DNA of 64,000 nt. Origin: JAFGSZ01 sp964492185 (lineage in GTDB: Bacteria > Bacteroidota > Bacteroidia > Bacteroidales > UBA10428). A model generated the notes under the pieces. The model searched no databases. It was not told the origin of the DNA and was given only the letters and a program-made list of their open reading frames with translations. Location of the stretch: contig CAZBJH010000003.1 in assembly GCA_964492185.1 (NCBI GenBank), positions 1-64,000 of the forward strand, given 5' to 3'. How positions within the stretch are numbered: position 1 is the stretch's first letter; every line of letters begins with the position of its first letter. Both the position numbers and the translations under genes were made by a program. Positions 9,678 through 19,338 of this stretch are shown here, piece after piece.

Positions 9678-12407
9678 ATGAAAAAACACTATAACCCCGT
9701 ATCCACATACCGGATCCAGTTTTCAGGTGAATACCCGTTCAGCCGGTTTAATGAAATATCGGATTATCTTGAAAAACTCGGGATCGGAACGGTTTATGCA
9801 TCGCCCGTTTTTTCCGCGTTAAAAGGCAGCACACACGGTTATGATGTCATAAGGCATGATAATATCAATCCTGAAATAGGAAATGCCAGTGAACTGGAAA
9901 TCATCCGTTCCGGACTAAAAGAAAGACAAATTGGCTGGATACAGGATATCGTGCCTAATCACATGGCCTTTGATCCTTCGAATCCTTATATTTTTGATCT
10001 GCTTGAAAACGGAATTCACTCGGCCTTTCATGATTTCTTTGATGTCGATTGGACACATCCTGACAAAGAAATGAATGGCAGGATCATACTTCCCTTCTTT
10101 GGACAATCCGTCGATCAGCTGATCAATAATGAAAAGTTAAAACTTGTTTACCGGGAAGAAGGATATCTCTGTTTTCTTTATTATGAAAAATGTTTTCCTG
10201 CCAATGCGGCTGTATATCCCGGGATATTCCGGAAAATACACAATCTTCCTTCTTCATTGCATCATGCATTAAATGAATTTACCCAAGGAAACGATAAAGG
10301 GATCAATATTAAACTTCAAATACTGAAACATCACTTTCAGACCGAAATGACCAGTGATAATAAGTTTCGCAGATCATTAATTTCCGTTCTGGATGATGTC
10401 AATGCCAACCGTTCATTGTTAAAGAATTATCTTTCCATACAACATTATTTGCCTGTTCATTGGCAAACAACCAGCAGGAAGATCAATTACCGAAGGTTTT
10501 TTACCATCAATGGAATGATCTGCCTGAACATGCACCTCGACAAAGTCCGTGAACTTTATCACAGGTATTGCCTGAAACTTACAAAAAAGGGGATATTTTC
10601 AGGGTTGAGGATAGACCATATCGACGGAATCTATCAGCCGGGCAACTATTTGGAATGGCTTCGAAAACAGGTCGGAAAAGACACCTTTATCATCGTTGAA
10701 AAGATACTTGAAAAAGACGAAAAACTACCGGATTACTGGCCTGTTCAGGGAACAACAGGATATGAATTCCTCGCGGCAGTTAATAACCTGTTCACATGCA
10801 ATCAGGCGGAAGGTGATTTTCAGAAAATAAGGGAATCAATAATTAAAAAGAAGCTGACCGATTACAATGATCTCATCTACAATAAAAAGAAATACATTCT
10901 TTACGAAAGGATGAATGGTGAACTGGAAAATTTAACACGCTTATTTATTGACCTGAAAATAAGCAATGAATATCAGTCATTTGAAGCATTACAAAAAGCA
11001 ATTGGTGAGTTCCTTTTACAATGCCCCGTGTACAGATTGTATCTGGAAAAAGATATTATTTCAGCACGGGATGAAAAAATGCTTATTGACATTTTTAACA
11101 GGGCGATCAGCAACATCTCTGAATTGCAGCCTGTGTTGGAGATGCTGAAAAATGAGCTAAGCAAAGTAAATACTCTTACCGGTAAAGAAAAACAAAACCG
11201 CCTGCATTTTCTCAGGCGCAGCATGCAGTTTACCGGTCCCCTGACTGCCAAGGGAGTGGAAGATACCTCATTCTATACATACAATTTATTTATTGCACAT
11301 AATGAAGTAGGTGATTCACCGGGGTACTACGGCATAACCGTTCCGGAATTTCACCGTCTGATGGCTGACCGGAAAAAGTATTATCCCCTTGCATTGAATA
11401 CGACTTCAACCCATGATACAAAGAGGGGCGAAGATTTCAGGGCCCGACTAAATGTATTGAGTGATATCCCTGCATTATGGGGGGAAAAGGCGGTACAATG
11501 GAAAAAAATGACAGTTGCCCATAAAACAACGATCGATAATAAACCCTGTCCTTCCGAAAAAAATGAATACTTTATTTATCAATCGCTGGCCGGTGGTTTA
11601 CCATTCTTTGAACACGACCGGGAGGATTTCACTGAAAGGTTTATTTCGTATATTATCAAAGCCATACGTGAAGGAAAGGAGGAAAGCTCCTGGACATCAC
11701 CTAATGAGCAGTATGAAAAACATGTTAAAAAATTCATTCTAAACATTCTTTCCCCGGGATCGGATTTTTATAATGACCTTTATACCTTTGCAAGGAAGAT
11801 CTGTGATTATGGTTATCTTAATTCCCTTTCACAAACCGTTTTGAAAATAACCTGTCCCGGGGTTCCCGATATTTACCAGGGATCGGAATTGTGGAACTTC
11901 AGTATGGTAGATCCCGATAACCGTCGTCCTGTTAATTATGATATCAGGAAGAAATATATTAATGAGTTTTATGCTATAAAACAAAAAGATACTATAAATT
12001 ACTTAAATTATTTATGGAAGAAAAGAGACAACGGAAAAATAAAGCATTGGATCACAATGAAATTATTACTTTACCGGAAACAACACCCCGGGCTTTTTGA
12101 ATATGGAGAATACCGGCCCCTGTATTTTAAAGGCGAACGATCGTCGCGGGTCATGGGTTATATAAGGCAACACCATAATGAAATTATAATAACTGTCATT
12201 CCTCTTCACCTGGCAATGGATGGCATTTCGAATATCATACACTATAACTGGAAAAATACACGATGTGACCTTCCCTTTGATAAAAAATCCATATGGCACG
12301 ACCTTATAAGGGATCAATATATCGAAGGAGGAGAATCATTATGGTTATCCGGACTATTTAAATCAATTCCCATTTCAGTATTAACAAGAGTGCAGGATCA
12401 TGGATAA
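9678..12407 (+). CDS. treY: malto-oligosyltrehalose synthase TreY
   Basis: Intramolecular transglycosylase that turns the reducing-end glucose pair of an alpha-glucan into a trehalose unit, for release by TreZ. 909 residues, GH13 subfamily 26. Motifs are STYRIQFSGEYPF at the N terminus, YASPVFSALKGSTHGYDV, QDIVPNHMAFDPSNPY, nucleophile Asp313 in SGLRIDHIDGIYQPG, Glu341 in FIIVEKILEKDEKLP, Asp580 in STHDTKRGEDFRARL, and PGVPDIYQGSELW near the C terminus. It starts 12 bases after glgB. Its end overlaps the malQ start by 8 bases, which suggests translational coupling. In the usual trehalose operon TreY sits beside TreZ; here four genes lie upstream of it. Confidence 0.95.
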   Translation: MKKHYNPVSTYRIQFSGEYPFSRFNEISDYLEKLGIGTVYASPVFSALKGSTHGYDVIRHDNINPEIGNASELEIIRSGLKERQIGWIQDIVPNHMAFDPSNPYIFDLLENGIHSAFHDFFDVDWTHPDKEMNGRIILPFFGQSVDQLINNEKLKLVYREEGYLCFLYYEKCFPANAAVYPGIFRKIHNLPSSLHHALNEFTQGNDKGINIKLQILKHHFQTEMTSDNKFRRSLISVLDDVNANRSLLKNYLSIQHYLPVHWQTTSRKINYRRFFTINGMICLNMHLDKVRELYHRYCLKLTKKGIFSGLRIDHIDGIYQPGNYLEWLRKQVGKDTFIIVEKILEKDEKLPDYWPVQGTTGYEFLAAVNNLFTCNQAEGDFQKIRESIIKKKLTDYNDLIYNKKKYILYERMNGELENLTRLFIDLKISNEYQSFEALQKAIGEFLLQCPVYRLYLEKDIISARDEKMLIDIFNRAISNISELQPVLEMLKNELSKVNTLTGKEKQNRLHFLRRSMQFTGPLTAKGVEDTSFYTYNLFIAHNEVGDSPGYYGITVPEFHRLMADRKKYYPLALNTTSTHDTKRGEDFRARLNVLSDIPALWGEKAVQWKKMTVAHKTTIDNKPCPSEKNEYFIYQSLAGGLPFFEHDREDFTERFISYIIKAIREGKEESSWTSPNEQYEKHVKKFILNILSPGSDFYNDLYTFARKICDYGYLNSLSQTVLKITCPGVPDIYQGSELWNFSMVDPDNRRPVNYDIRKKYINEFYAIKQKDTINYLNYLWKKRDNGKIKHWITMKLLLYRKQHPGLFEYGEYRPLYFKGERSSRVMGYIRQHHNEIIITVIPLHLAMDGISNIIHYNWKNTRCDLPFDKKSIWHDLIRDQYIEGGESLWLSGLFKSIPISVLTRVQDHG

Positions 12408-13908
12408 ACGCGGCGCAGGTATCTTACTTCACATCTCATCTCTTCCCGGCAAATACGGAACAGGAGATCTTGGAGAAGAAGCTTATAAATTCGTGGATTT
12501 TTTAAAGAACAGCGAACAACACTATTGGCAAATTCTTCCGCTTAACCCGGTCAGCCGCAACAGCGGCTTTTCCCCTTATTCCCCTTTGTCTTCAATGGCA
12601 GGCAATCCCCTGCTTATAAATCCGGAAAAAATGCTTGAATTGCCTTTTATACCTCCTGAACCTCTACTTCAGGAAATAACTAGCTCCGCAAAAGCCGATT
12701 TCAATGCCGCGGGATCAATCAGATGGGAATTGTTTGAAAAAGCATACAGTCATTTTATTCTTAATGCAGATGATAAATGGAAAAAAAAGTTTAACCTTTT
12801 CTGTGAAAAGGAATCTTTTTGGTTAAATGATTTTGCTTTATTTATGGCATGTAAGCAAAAATTTGACTTCGATCCATGGAACAAATGGCCCATGGAATTC
12901 CGCCTGCGTGAAAAAAAAACCCTGGAAAAATTTGCCGGGCAGCAGGCTGATACTATCGTGCGCGAAAAATTTATCCAGTTTATATTCTTTCTTCAACTAA
13001 GGGAACTGAAAGAATACTGTCATAATAATGAGATCAGTGTGATAGGCGATGTGCCTATATACATTGCATATGACAGTGCCGATGTATGGTCGAATCCAGG
13101 TATTTTCAAACTGGATGATAAAGGGCAGATGACTGCTATTGCAGGTGTACCTCCTGATTATTTCGATAAAAACGGGCAATTATGGAACATGCCTGTATTT
13201 AACTGGTCAAGTCTGAAAAGTACCGCTTATAAATGGTGGATCTACCGCCTGAAGCAAAACCTTGAATTATATGATATTGTCAGGCTGGACCATTTCAGGG
13301 GCTTCTCAGCTTACTGGGAGGTTCCTGCCGGTGACATTACAGCCAGAAACGGAAAATGGGTCCCGGGTCCGTCAGAAGATTTTTTCGATACAATTAAAAA
13401 AGAATTTCCATCTCTTCCTTTTATTGCCGAGGACCTTGGGGAGATCGACCAGCCTGTATATGATTTACGGGACAAATACGGTTTACCGGGAATGCAGGTT
13501 ATTCAATTTGCCTTTACCGAAGATGTTGATCGGTCGGTTCATATCCCATATAATCATAAGATAAACAGTGTGGTTTATACTGGCACACATGATAACAACA
13601 CGCTGAAAGGATGGTACAAACAGCTCACGTTAAAAGAAAAAAAACTAATACGAAACTATACGGGTTTCCGGATAAATAAACGAAATATTCACAGTATTAT
13701 GATGCGTCTTGTATATTCTTCGGTCTCTCGTCTTGCTATCATTCCCATACAGGATATATTGGGCCTGGGCGAAAAAGCCATAATGAACCGACCTTCAACC
13801 ATTAAAGGTAACTGGACCTGGAAATTGAAAAACAGTAAATACCGCAAATACGGAAAGCAACTGCTGGAGATGATGAAGATCTATGGCAGATGCACTGAAC
13901 ACCTATAA
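12400..13908 (+). CDS. malQ: 4-alpha-glucanotransferase (amylomaltase) MalQ
   Basis: Disproportionates malto-oligosaccharides by moving alpha-1,4-glucan segments (GH77). The 502 residues match the short bacterial form without an N-terminal extension. Signatures are RGAGILLHISSLPGKYGTGD, the substrate-shaping SGFSPYSPLSSMAGNPLLI block, nucleophile Asp297 in IVRLDHFRGF, acid/base Glu344 in FIAEDLGEI and GTHDNNTLKGWY. Last gene of the cluster; its ATG lies inside the last codons of treY. It would recycle short chains left by TreY/TreZ and GlgB trimming, since no GlgP or debranching enzyme is present here. Confidence 0.93.
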   Translation: MDKRGAGILLHISSLPGKYGTGDLGEEAYKFVDFLKNSEQHYWQILPLNPVSRNSGFSPYSPLSSMAGNPLLINPEKMLELPFIPPEPLLQEITSSAKADFNAAGSIRWELFEKAYSHFILNADDKWKKKFNLFCEKESFWLNDFALFMACKQKFDFDPWNKWPMEFRLREKKTLEKFAGQQADTIVREKFIQFIFFLQLRELKEYCHNNEISVIGDVPIYIAYDSADVWSNPGIFKLDDKGQMTAIAGVPPDYFDKNGQLWNMPVFNWSSLKSTAYKWWIYRLKQNLELYDIVRLDHFRGFSAYWEVPAGDITARNGKWVPGPSEDFFDTIKKEFPSLPFIAEDLGEIDQPVYDLRDKYGLPGMQVIQFAFTEDVDRSVHIPYNHKINSVVYTGTHDNNTLKGWYKQLTLKEKKLIRNYTGFRINKRNIHSIMMRLVYSSVSRLAIIPIQDILGLGEKAIMNRPSTIKGNWTWKLKNSKYRKYGKQLLEMMKIYGRCTEHL

Positions 13909-14165
13909 CTGAATAGCAAATACCGAATACTGATTACTGATTACCGAATACCTTTTTGACCCACCCCTGCCTCCCGACCTTCGGTACGGGACAAGCTCTC
14001 CTGGGGAGAAATAGCTCCTTCATAGCTTCCAACTTCTTCAGCTGTTTACAGTTCACCTTTCACTTTCTCCGCCTTCCGGCTTCAGGCTTCAGGCTTTTTT
14101 GCTTTGTACTTTGAACTTTGAGCTTTGAGCTCCTTTTGCTTTCAGCTTATTCTACCGATTACCGT
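13909..14165. repeat. gene-free low-complexity spacer
   Basis: Contains degenerate direct repeats: ACCGAATACTGATTACTGATT-type units at 13920-13950, GGCTTCAGGCTTCAGGCTT at about 14078-14096, and TTTGAACTTTGAGCTTTGAG at about 14110-14129. No gene or convincing terminator hairpin is visible. It separates the convergent malQ and M1 peptidase genes. Confidence 0.6.
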
Positions 14166-16064
14166 TCACTCCAATATCTCCAGCAAATTATTCTCCCTAT
14201 ACATGTCCGGGATATGTTCATTCCCGAGGAGTACTGAATGAATGCCCTTATCATGATCGAATGAAAACAAAAGCCTGTCATTATCTTCTTTCCATACTGC
14301 AGCAGATTTATAAATTTGTTTTTCAGAGCCGTCACTGAATATAACTTTCAGGTTTACCGGAACAGGCAGCTTACCTTTTCTTTCAACCGTAACCTCCATA
14401 ATATCGTTAGTGATAACAACATCACCCAGTGCCAGGTCAGCATAACCAAATTCAAAGAACCAGGAATTCCAGAACCAGCCCAAATCTTCTTCATATATAC
14501 GTTCGAAAGTAAAAAAGAAATCATTGGGTACAGGATGTTTACCCTGCCATGAATAAATAAAATCCTGAAATGCCTCACGAAATTTCTCTTTTCCCATAAT
14601 ATCCTGAAGCAGGAAGAAAGCAACAGCAGGCCGGTAATAGGAAGCAATACGGATTGAAGGATAATTCATCATATAACTCAGTGTCATGGGAGGAATATCA
14701 AGTTCAGTTCCTGCAAACCATTCATACCGCGTAATAATATTACTTAAATAATCACTGCCATTAATATTCTCATTATACGATTCATTGGGTATAAAAGTAG
14801 CCCAGCCCTCATCCATCCATCCGTATTTCCTTTCATTAATCCCGGTGAAGAACGGGAAATAGGTATGAGCAATTTCATGAAAGGTCAGTTCGAACAGTTT
14901 CCCCCTGTTAACCGGAGCACCATTATTGGCCATCATGGGCGATTCCATTCCTCCACCGGGATTACTGTTGCAAAAAGTAGTGATGTGAGGATAGGGATAT
15001 GGAACACCTGGTAATTCACCTGACAGATAACTAATGGTCTTTCCTGAAAATTCAGCTACCTCATCATAATTAATTTCCGGAGGATAAACAGCTGAAGTAA
15101 GCACACGTCTTCCCGGCTTAATCTCTACACTCGCGGCATCCCAATTATACCGGTTGCTTGCTGCAAAAGTAAAATCCATTACATCATTTGCAATGAATTT
15201 CCATGTATTTGATTTTCTTCCCTGTGTAACCCTGTTCTGTAAATAATCATTTGAAGTTATAATATGTATAACACTATCTGAAGACAAAGCACTTTGATAA
15301 TTATCATATATTCCATCATGAAAAAGCTTGTCAGCATTTTTTAACTCTCCCGTGGCCCACACAACGTAATCAGAAGGAAGAGTTATTCTTACGTCAAAAT
15401 CAGAAAAATCATTATAAAATTCCACTGCACCGGCATATTCGATCAAATCCCACCCATCGATATCATCATATACAGCGATCTGGGGATACCAGTAAGCGAT
15501 AAAAAAGTCATTTTCACCATATTGTCCCATTCTCAGGTTTTTACCCGATGTCATGATAAATTCCCATTTTACCTCAAGGCAAAGACGCTGACCGGGAAGC
15601 AGCTTTTCATCAAGATATATAATCATATTTGTACGCGTCCTGACAATTTTTTTATTATCATCAGGATCCATCAATTGATTATTTACTGTAAGTGATCTGA
15701 CCTTCATACCCTCTGAAATATCCTCCTCTGAGAACCTTACCTGACGTGAATTACCCTTTTTCAAAATATCCTGGTACAATCTCATAACGATCATACTGAG
15801 GGAATCGGGGCTGTTATTAAAATACGTGATTTTTGTTTTTCCAACGACCATTCGTGTTTCAGGGAACAATTCGGCCTTAATTACATATTGACTGGCGTTT
15901 TGCCAGTAATTATCTCCTGGAATTCCCTCAGGGGAACGGGTTCCCTTTTCATAAGCTTTTAATATGTTTAAAGGAGTGTAAATATCATTTGATTGAGATT
16001 TTATTTCTTGAATACTAAATATATAAACACTAATAATTAAACAATAAATTAAATTTTTTTTCAT
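14166..16064 (-). CDS. exported M1 family metallopeptidase
   Basis: A 632-residue gluzincin aminopeptidase-like protein. An N-terminal signal peptide (MKKNLIYCLIISVYIF, cleavage near residue 24) directs it out of the cytoplasm. A beta-rich N domain precedes the catalytic domain. The zinc site is complete: His396, Glu397 and His400 in FHEIAHTYF, with Glu419 in WMDEGWATF at the family spacing of 18 residues. The M1 exopeptidase loop appears as GGGMESPMM, a variant of the usual GGMEN, so the amino-terminus recognition site may be altered. It runs divergently from the large exported protein at 16204. Substrates are unknown; a role in nutrient peptide degradation is inference. Confidence 0.9.
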   Translation of the reverse strand: MKKNLIYCLIISVYIFSIQEIKSQSNDIYTPLNILKAYEKGTRSPEGIPGDNYWQNASQYVIKAELFPETRMVVGKTKITYFNNSPDSLSMIVMRLYQDILKKGNSRQVRFSEEDISEGMKVRSLTVNNQLMDPDDNKKIVRTRTNMIIYLDEKLLPGQRLCLEVKWEFIMTSGKNLRMGQYGENDFFIAYWYPQIAVYDDIDGWDLIEYAGAVEFYNDFSDFDVRITLPSDYVVWATGELKNADKLFHDGIYDNYQSALSSDSVIHIITSNDYLQNRVTQGRKSNTWKFIANDVMDFTFAASNRYNWDAASVEIKPGRRVLTSAVYPPEINYDEVAEFSGKTISYLSGELPGVPYPYPHITTFCNSNPGGGMESPMMANNGAPVNRGKLFELTFHEIAHTYFPFFTGINERKYGWMDEGWATFIPNESYNENINGSDYLSNIITRYEWFAGTELDIPPMTLSYMMNYPSIRIASYYRPAVAFFLLQDIMGKEKFREAFQDFIYSWQGKHPVPNDFFFTFERIYEEDLGWFWNSWFFEFGYADLALGDVVITNDIMEVTVERKGKLPVPVNLKVIFSDGSEKQIYKSAAVWKEDNDRLLFSFDHDKGIHSVLLGNEHIPDMYRENNLLEILE

Positions 16065-16138
16065 AAAAAATGTTATATAAATAAAAAAACTTTCACTACC
16101 TGGTAAAAATATAATAATTTATTATTTCCACACCCGGG

Positions 16139-16172
16139 TTTGATCCGAATTAAACCAATCTTTCTATATTTG
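16139..16172 (+). promoter_or_regulatory. putative Bacteroidota-type promoter
   Basis: TTTG at 16139-16142 and TATATTTG at 16165-16172, 22 bases apart, resemble the -33 TTG and -7 TAnnTTTG consensus of this phylum. They end 31 bases before the ATG at 16204. Confidence 0.5.
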
Positions 16173-16203
16173 GTTTGTAGGTAACGGAACATAACAGAAA
16201 AAT

Positions 16204-19059
16204 ATGAATATTAAATCATTCATTGTACTATTCGTCTTAATGTATTGCCCAGTAACCATTCTGCCCCAATTCTATGAAACAGGCCAGGATCCCCATTCAG
16301 TAGAATGGGAACAAATACAAACCCGCTTTTTCACTATTATATTCCCTTCAGAGTCAGAAATACAGGCACAGCGACTTGTTAACTTACTTGATTTGACATA
16401 TGGTCCTACTTCATCTTTCTTACAAACCAAACCAAAAAAAATACCTGTTGTTATGCACAACCGGTCGGTACTTTCCAATGGTTTTGTAGTTTGGGCACCG
16501 AAAAGGATGGAGATCACAAACACTCCCCCGCAGGAATCAGGTCCCCATGACTGGCTTGAGCAACTGGCCCTGCATGAATACAGGCATGTAGTTCAATTGT
16601 ACAAACTTAACCATGGTTTTACCGGATTCATGAAGTATCCGTTTGGCCAGGCTTTTACCGGTGCCGTGGCCGGCTACCTGCCGATGTGGTTTCTTGAAGG
16701 CGATGCTACTATGAATGAAACAGCGCTTAGCAGGTCCGGACGCGGACGTGTCCCTGCATTTAACATGGAAATCAAAGCCCTGTTACTTAACAGGGAAAAA
16801 CGCTATTCATATGATAAATCTTATTTGGGTTCTTACAAACATTTTGTCCCGGATTATTATCGTTACGGTTATCATATGGTCAGTTATGCAAGATTGCAAT
16901 ACGGCGAAAACACATGGGCCGATGTGCTGGATAATGTTGCACGAAGGCCTTTTACATTTGCACCTTTTTATTTCGGGCTAAAAAGATCCACCGGCCTCTC
17001 GAAAACAAAATTGTACAAAGAAACTATTGATACTCTTAATTATTTATGGAAAAACAACTTAGATAATATCAGCTTAACAAATTATCAAAATATTACACAC
17101 GGGAAGAAAGACTACACCAGCTATCGTTACCCGGTTCTTCACAATAAAAAAATTATCGCTTTCAGGTCAGGCATCGATGACATTGCACGCATAGTATCAA
17201 TTGATTCCGCGGGCAATGAAGAAATATTGGTGACACCGGGAAGAATTAATTCTAATACCCTTTCTTCGGGAGGGGATCACCTGGTATGGACTGAACTTGT
17301 CCCTGACCCGAGATGGAAGAAACGCAACTTTTCTGAGATCAGACTATTCAATATAAATACCAACAAAACAAAAAGGCTCAGTAAGAGAACACGCTATTTT
17401 TCACCCTGCCTTAACTCTGATGGCAGTATGCTCGTGTGTATCGAAACCGACATTGAAAACAAATCATTCCTTGTTTTTATTGAAACCGCTACCGGCTCGG
17501 TTGAAAAACGCGTGCCCGCACCCGGAAACACGCATCTTTCATACCCTTCATGGTACCGGGATAGTTCAATCACGGTACTTTCACGTGACACTTCCGGAGA
17601 AAGCCTTCTTTTGTTCAGCCCGGCAAACCCTGACTGGGACACTGTTATTGCCCCTTCATTCACTGACCTTTCTCAGCCACATGCCGCTAAAGATCATATC
17701 TATATCCGCGCATCATATTCGGGAACTGATAACATTTATGCGGCCGATCCCCTTTCAGACAGCATTTATCAAGTGGTTTCAGCTCCACTCGGTGCCTTTG
17801 ACCCCCTGATGGATGAAAATAACAATCGCTTGATTTATTCCCATTATACAGACAACGGCTACCAGCTGGTGAGCACCGACCTGGATACATCATTATGGAA
17901 ACCTCTTGAAAATGTTAAAACTTATAATACAGGTTGGGCAGACCAACTTACTGAATTATCGGGATTTACTATTCAGGATAACAAATCTGCAGATAGCATA
18001 TATCCAATTGAGGATTATAACAGGACAAAACACCTGTTTAAATTCCATAGTTGGGTACCATTTTATGTAAATTATGAACAAAGCAGCTTATCGGATCCTG
18101 AAATAAAACCCGGTATCATGCTTTTTTCCCAAAACCTTTTGGGTACGGCAATATCCAACATAGCTTATGCCTGGGATAATGGCCACCACAAAATCATTCC
18201 GCGCTTCATTTATAAAGGTTTTTACCCGGTAATTGACATATCAGCCGATCTTGGGGGTGAACCTTATGTTTTTCGGCATCCTGAGGAGGTGACACTTCCG
18301 GCTGATCTGCCTTATTATAAAGAACTCAACGTAAGGAGCTACATCCCGTTGGAATACTCATTCGGGAAATACTCCTTTTACCTCCAGCCCTCGGTTAATT
18401 ACGAATATAACAATGCCGTTTATTATAAAAACGGCTTTCACAGTGGATTAACACATTTCCACTACAACCTATATGCACACGGTGTTTTGAAAACTTCCAA
18501 ACGGGATATTGTACCCCGCTTCGGACAAACAATTTCTTTTTCCTTCACCCATTCCCCGTTTAACAGAAGTTTATTCGGATCATTGTATTCAGCATCAACA
18601 AAGATTTATTTACCGGGACTGCTTAGTCATCACAGCATTATGCTGCATGGCGGTATACAGATGCAGCAACCGGAAAAATATTTATATGGCATTTTTCACC
18701 TAAGCTTTCCCCGCGGATACACCAACCTATATGCCGAACAACTTTATAAGTTGTCAGGGGATTACATACTCCCTTTATGGTATCCGGATCTGTCAATCGG
18801 GCCCCTGGCTTATATCAAGCGAATACGATCATCAGTTTTCTGTGATTATACTTACGGCAAAAATGTATATAATGACCCGGGCCATGAAGATATTCTCATT
18901 TCACGTGATTATTATTCTTTTGGAATTGAACTGATATCCGACCTTCATTTTGTTCGATTTATTTTCCCTTTTTCACTTGGTATACGTACTTCTTTCCTAC
19001 CTCAAAAAAGTACATTCGTCCCGGAGCTTCTTTTCAATATTAATACCAGCATTTTTTAG
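16204..19059 (+). CDS. exported gluzincin / beta-propeller / outer-membrane-type protein
   Basis: A 951-residue protein of unassigned function. An N-terminal signal peptide (MNIKSFIVLFVLMYCPV) is followed by a peptidase-like domain. That domain has HExxH at His124-His128 (LALHEYRHVVQ) and a candidate third ligand Glu165 in WFLEGDATMNE, resembling MA-clan peptidases. Residues of about 300-600 show repeated S-x-D-G/N-type beta-propeller blades of the TolB/WD40 kind (for example LNSDGSMLVCIETD). The last third is rich in alternating aromatic residues with short turns, and the protein ends in Phe, as outer-membrane beta-barrels do. The arrangement suggests a surface-anchored metallopeptidase; the barrel and its topology are inference. 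Confidence 0.7.
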   Translation: MNIKSFIVLFVLMYCPVTILPQFYETGQDPHSVEWEQIQTRFFTIIFPSESEIQAQRLVNLLDLTYGPTSSFLQTKPKKIPVVMHNRSVLSNGFVVWAPKRMEITNTPPQESGPHDWLEQLALHEYRHVVQLYKLNHGFTGFMKYPFGQAFTGAVAGYLPMWFLEGDATMNETALSRSGRGRVPAFNMEIKALLLNREKRYSYDKSYLGSYKHFVPDYYRYGYHMVSYARLQYGENTWADVLDNVARRPFTFAPFYFGLKRSTGLSKTKLYKETIDTLNYLWKNNLDNISLTNYQNITHGKKDYTSYRYPVLHNKKIIAFRSGIDDIARIVSIDSAGNEEILVTPGRINSNTLSSGGDHLVWTELVPDPRWKKRNFSEIRLFNINTNKTKRLSKRTRYFSPCLNSDGSMLVCIETDIENKSFLVFIETATGSVEKRVPAPGNTHLSYPSWYRDSSITVLSRDTSGESLLLFSPANPDWDTVIAPSFTDLSQPHAAKDHIYIRASYSGTDNIYAADPLSDSIYQVVSAPLGAFDPLMDENNNRLIYSHYTDNGYQLVSTDLDTSLWKPLENVKTYNTGWADQLTELSGFTIQDNKSADSIYPIEDYNRTKHLFKFHSWVPFYVNYEQSSLSDPEIKPGIMLFSQNLLGTAISNIAYAWDNGHHKIIPRFIYKGFYPVIDISADLGGEPYVFRHPEEVTLPADLPYYKELNVRSYIPLEYSFGKYSFYLQPSVNYEYNNAVYYKNGFHSGLTHFHYNLYAHGVLKTSKRDIVPRFGQTISFSFTHSPFNRSLFGSLYSASTKIYLPGLLSHHSIMLHGGIQMQQPEKYLYGIFHLSFPRGYTNLYAEQLYKLSGDYILPLWYPDLSIGPLAYIKRIRSSVFCDYTYGKNVYNDPGHEDILISRDYYSFGIELISDLHFVRFIFPFSLGIRTSFLPQKSTFVPELLFNINTSIF

Positions 19060-19077
19060 GAATTCAGCGGACACTAT

Positions 19078-19249
19078 TTAGTGTATGTCCATAAAGTCCC
19101 CTTTGCCGCGTTACGCTTGTCCGGAAATTGCTCATTTACGATAAGTAAACTCCGCGTTTCCGGACCGCGCGATCCTTGCAAATTGAACTTTCTGAACAGA
19201 CACATGTCCGGTTAAACATTTTGACTAATTTATTGACAGACTCTATTTA
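19078..19249. repeat. 172-bp MITE-like element, copy A1
   Basis: Nearly identical, in the opposite orientation, to 57871-58042. The ends are inverted repeats (TTAGTGTATGTCCATAAAGTC against the complement of GACTAATTTATTGACAGACTC). The core holds GCCGCGTTACGCTTGTCCGG and ACTCCGCGTTTCCGGACCGC. No coding potential is visible. It occupies most of the 278-base gap downstream of the exported protein. Confidence 0.8.
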
Positions 19250-19338
19250 AGCCGTCAATAAATTGATAATCCCGGATAAATTTCGTAAATTGTATAAATT
19301 GTTTACAGAGGTTCATTATTCATAAAATTCCCTTTATT

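Noticed and set aside
17578..17595. TTTCACGTGACAC inside the exported protein gene as a third parS site
   Set aside because: Only about 12 of 16 positions match the consensus and it is within coding sequence.
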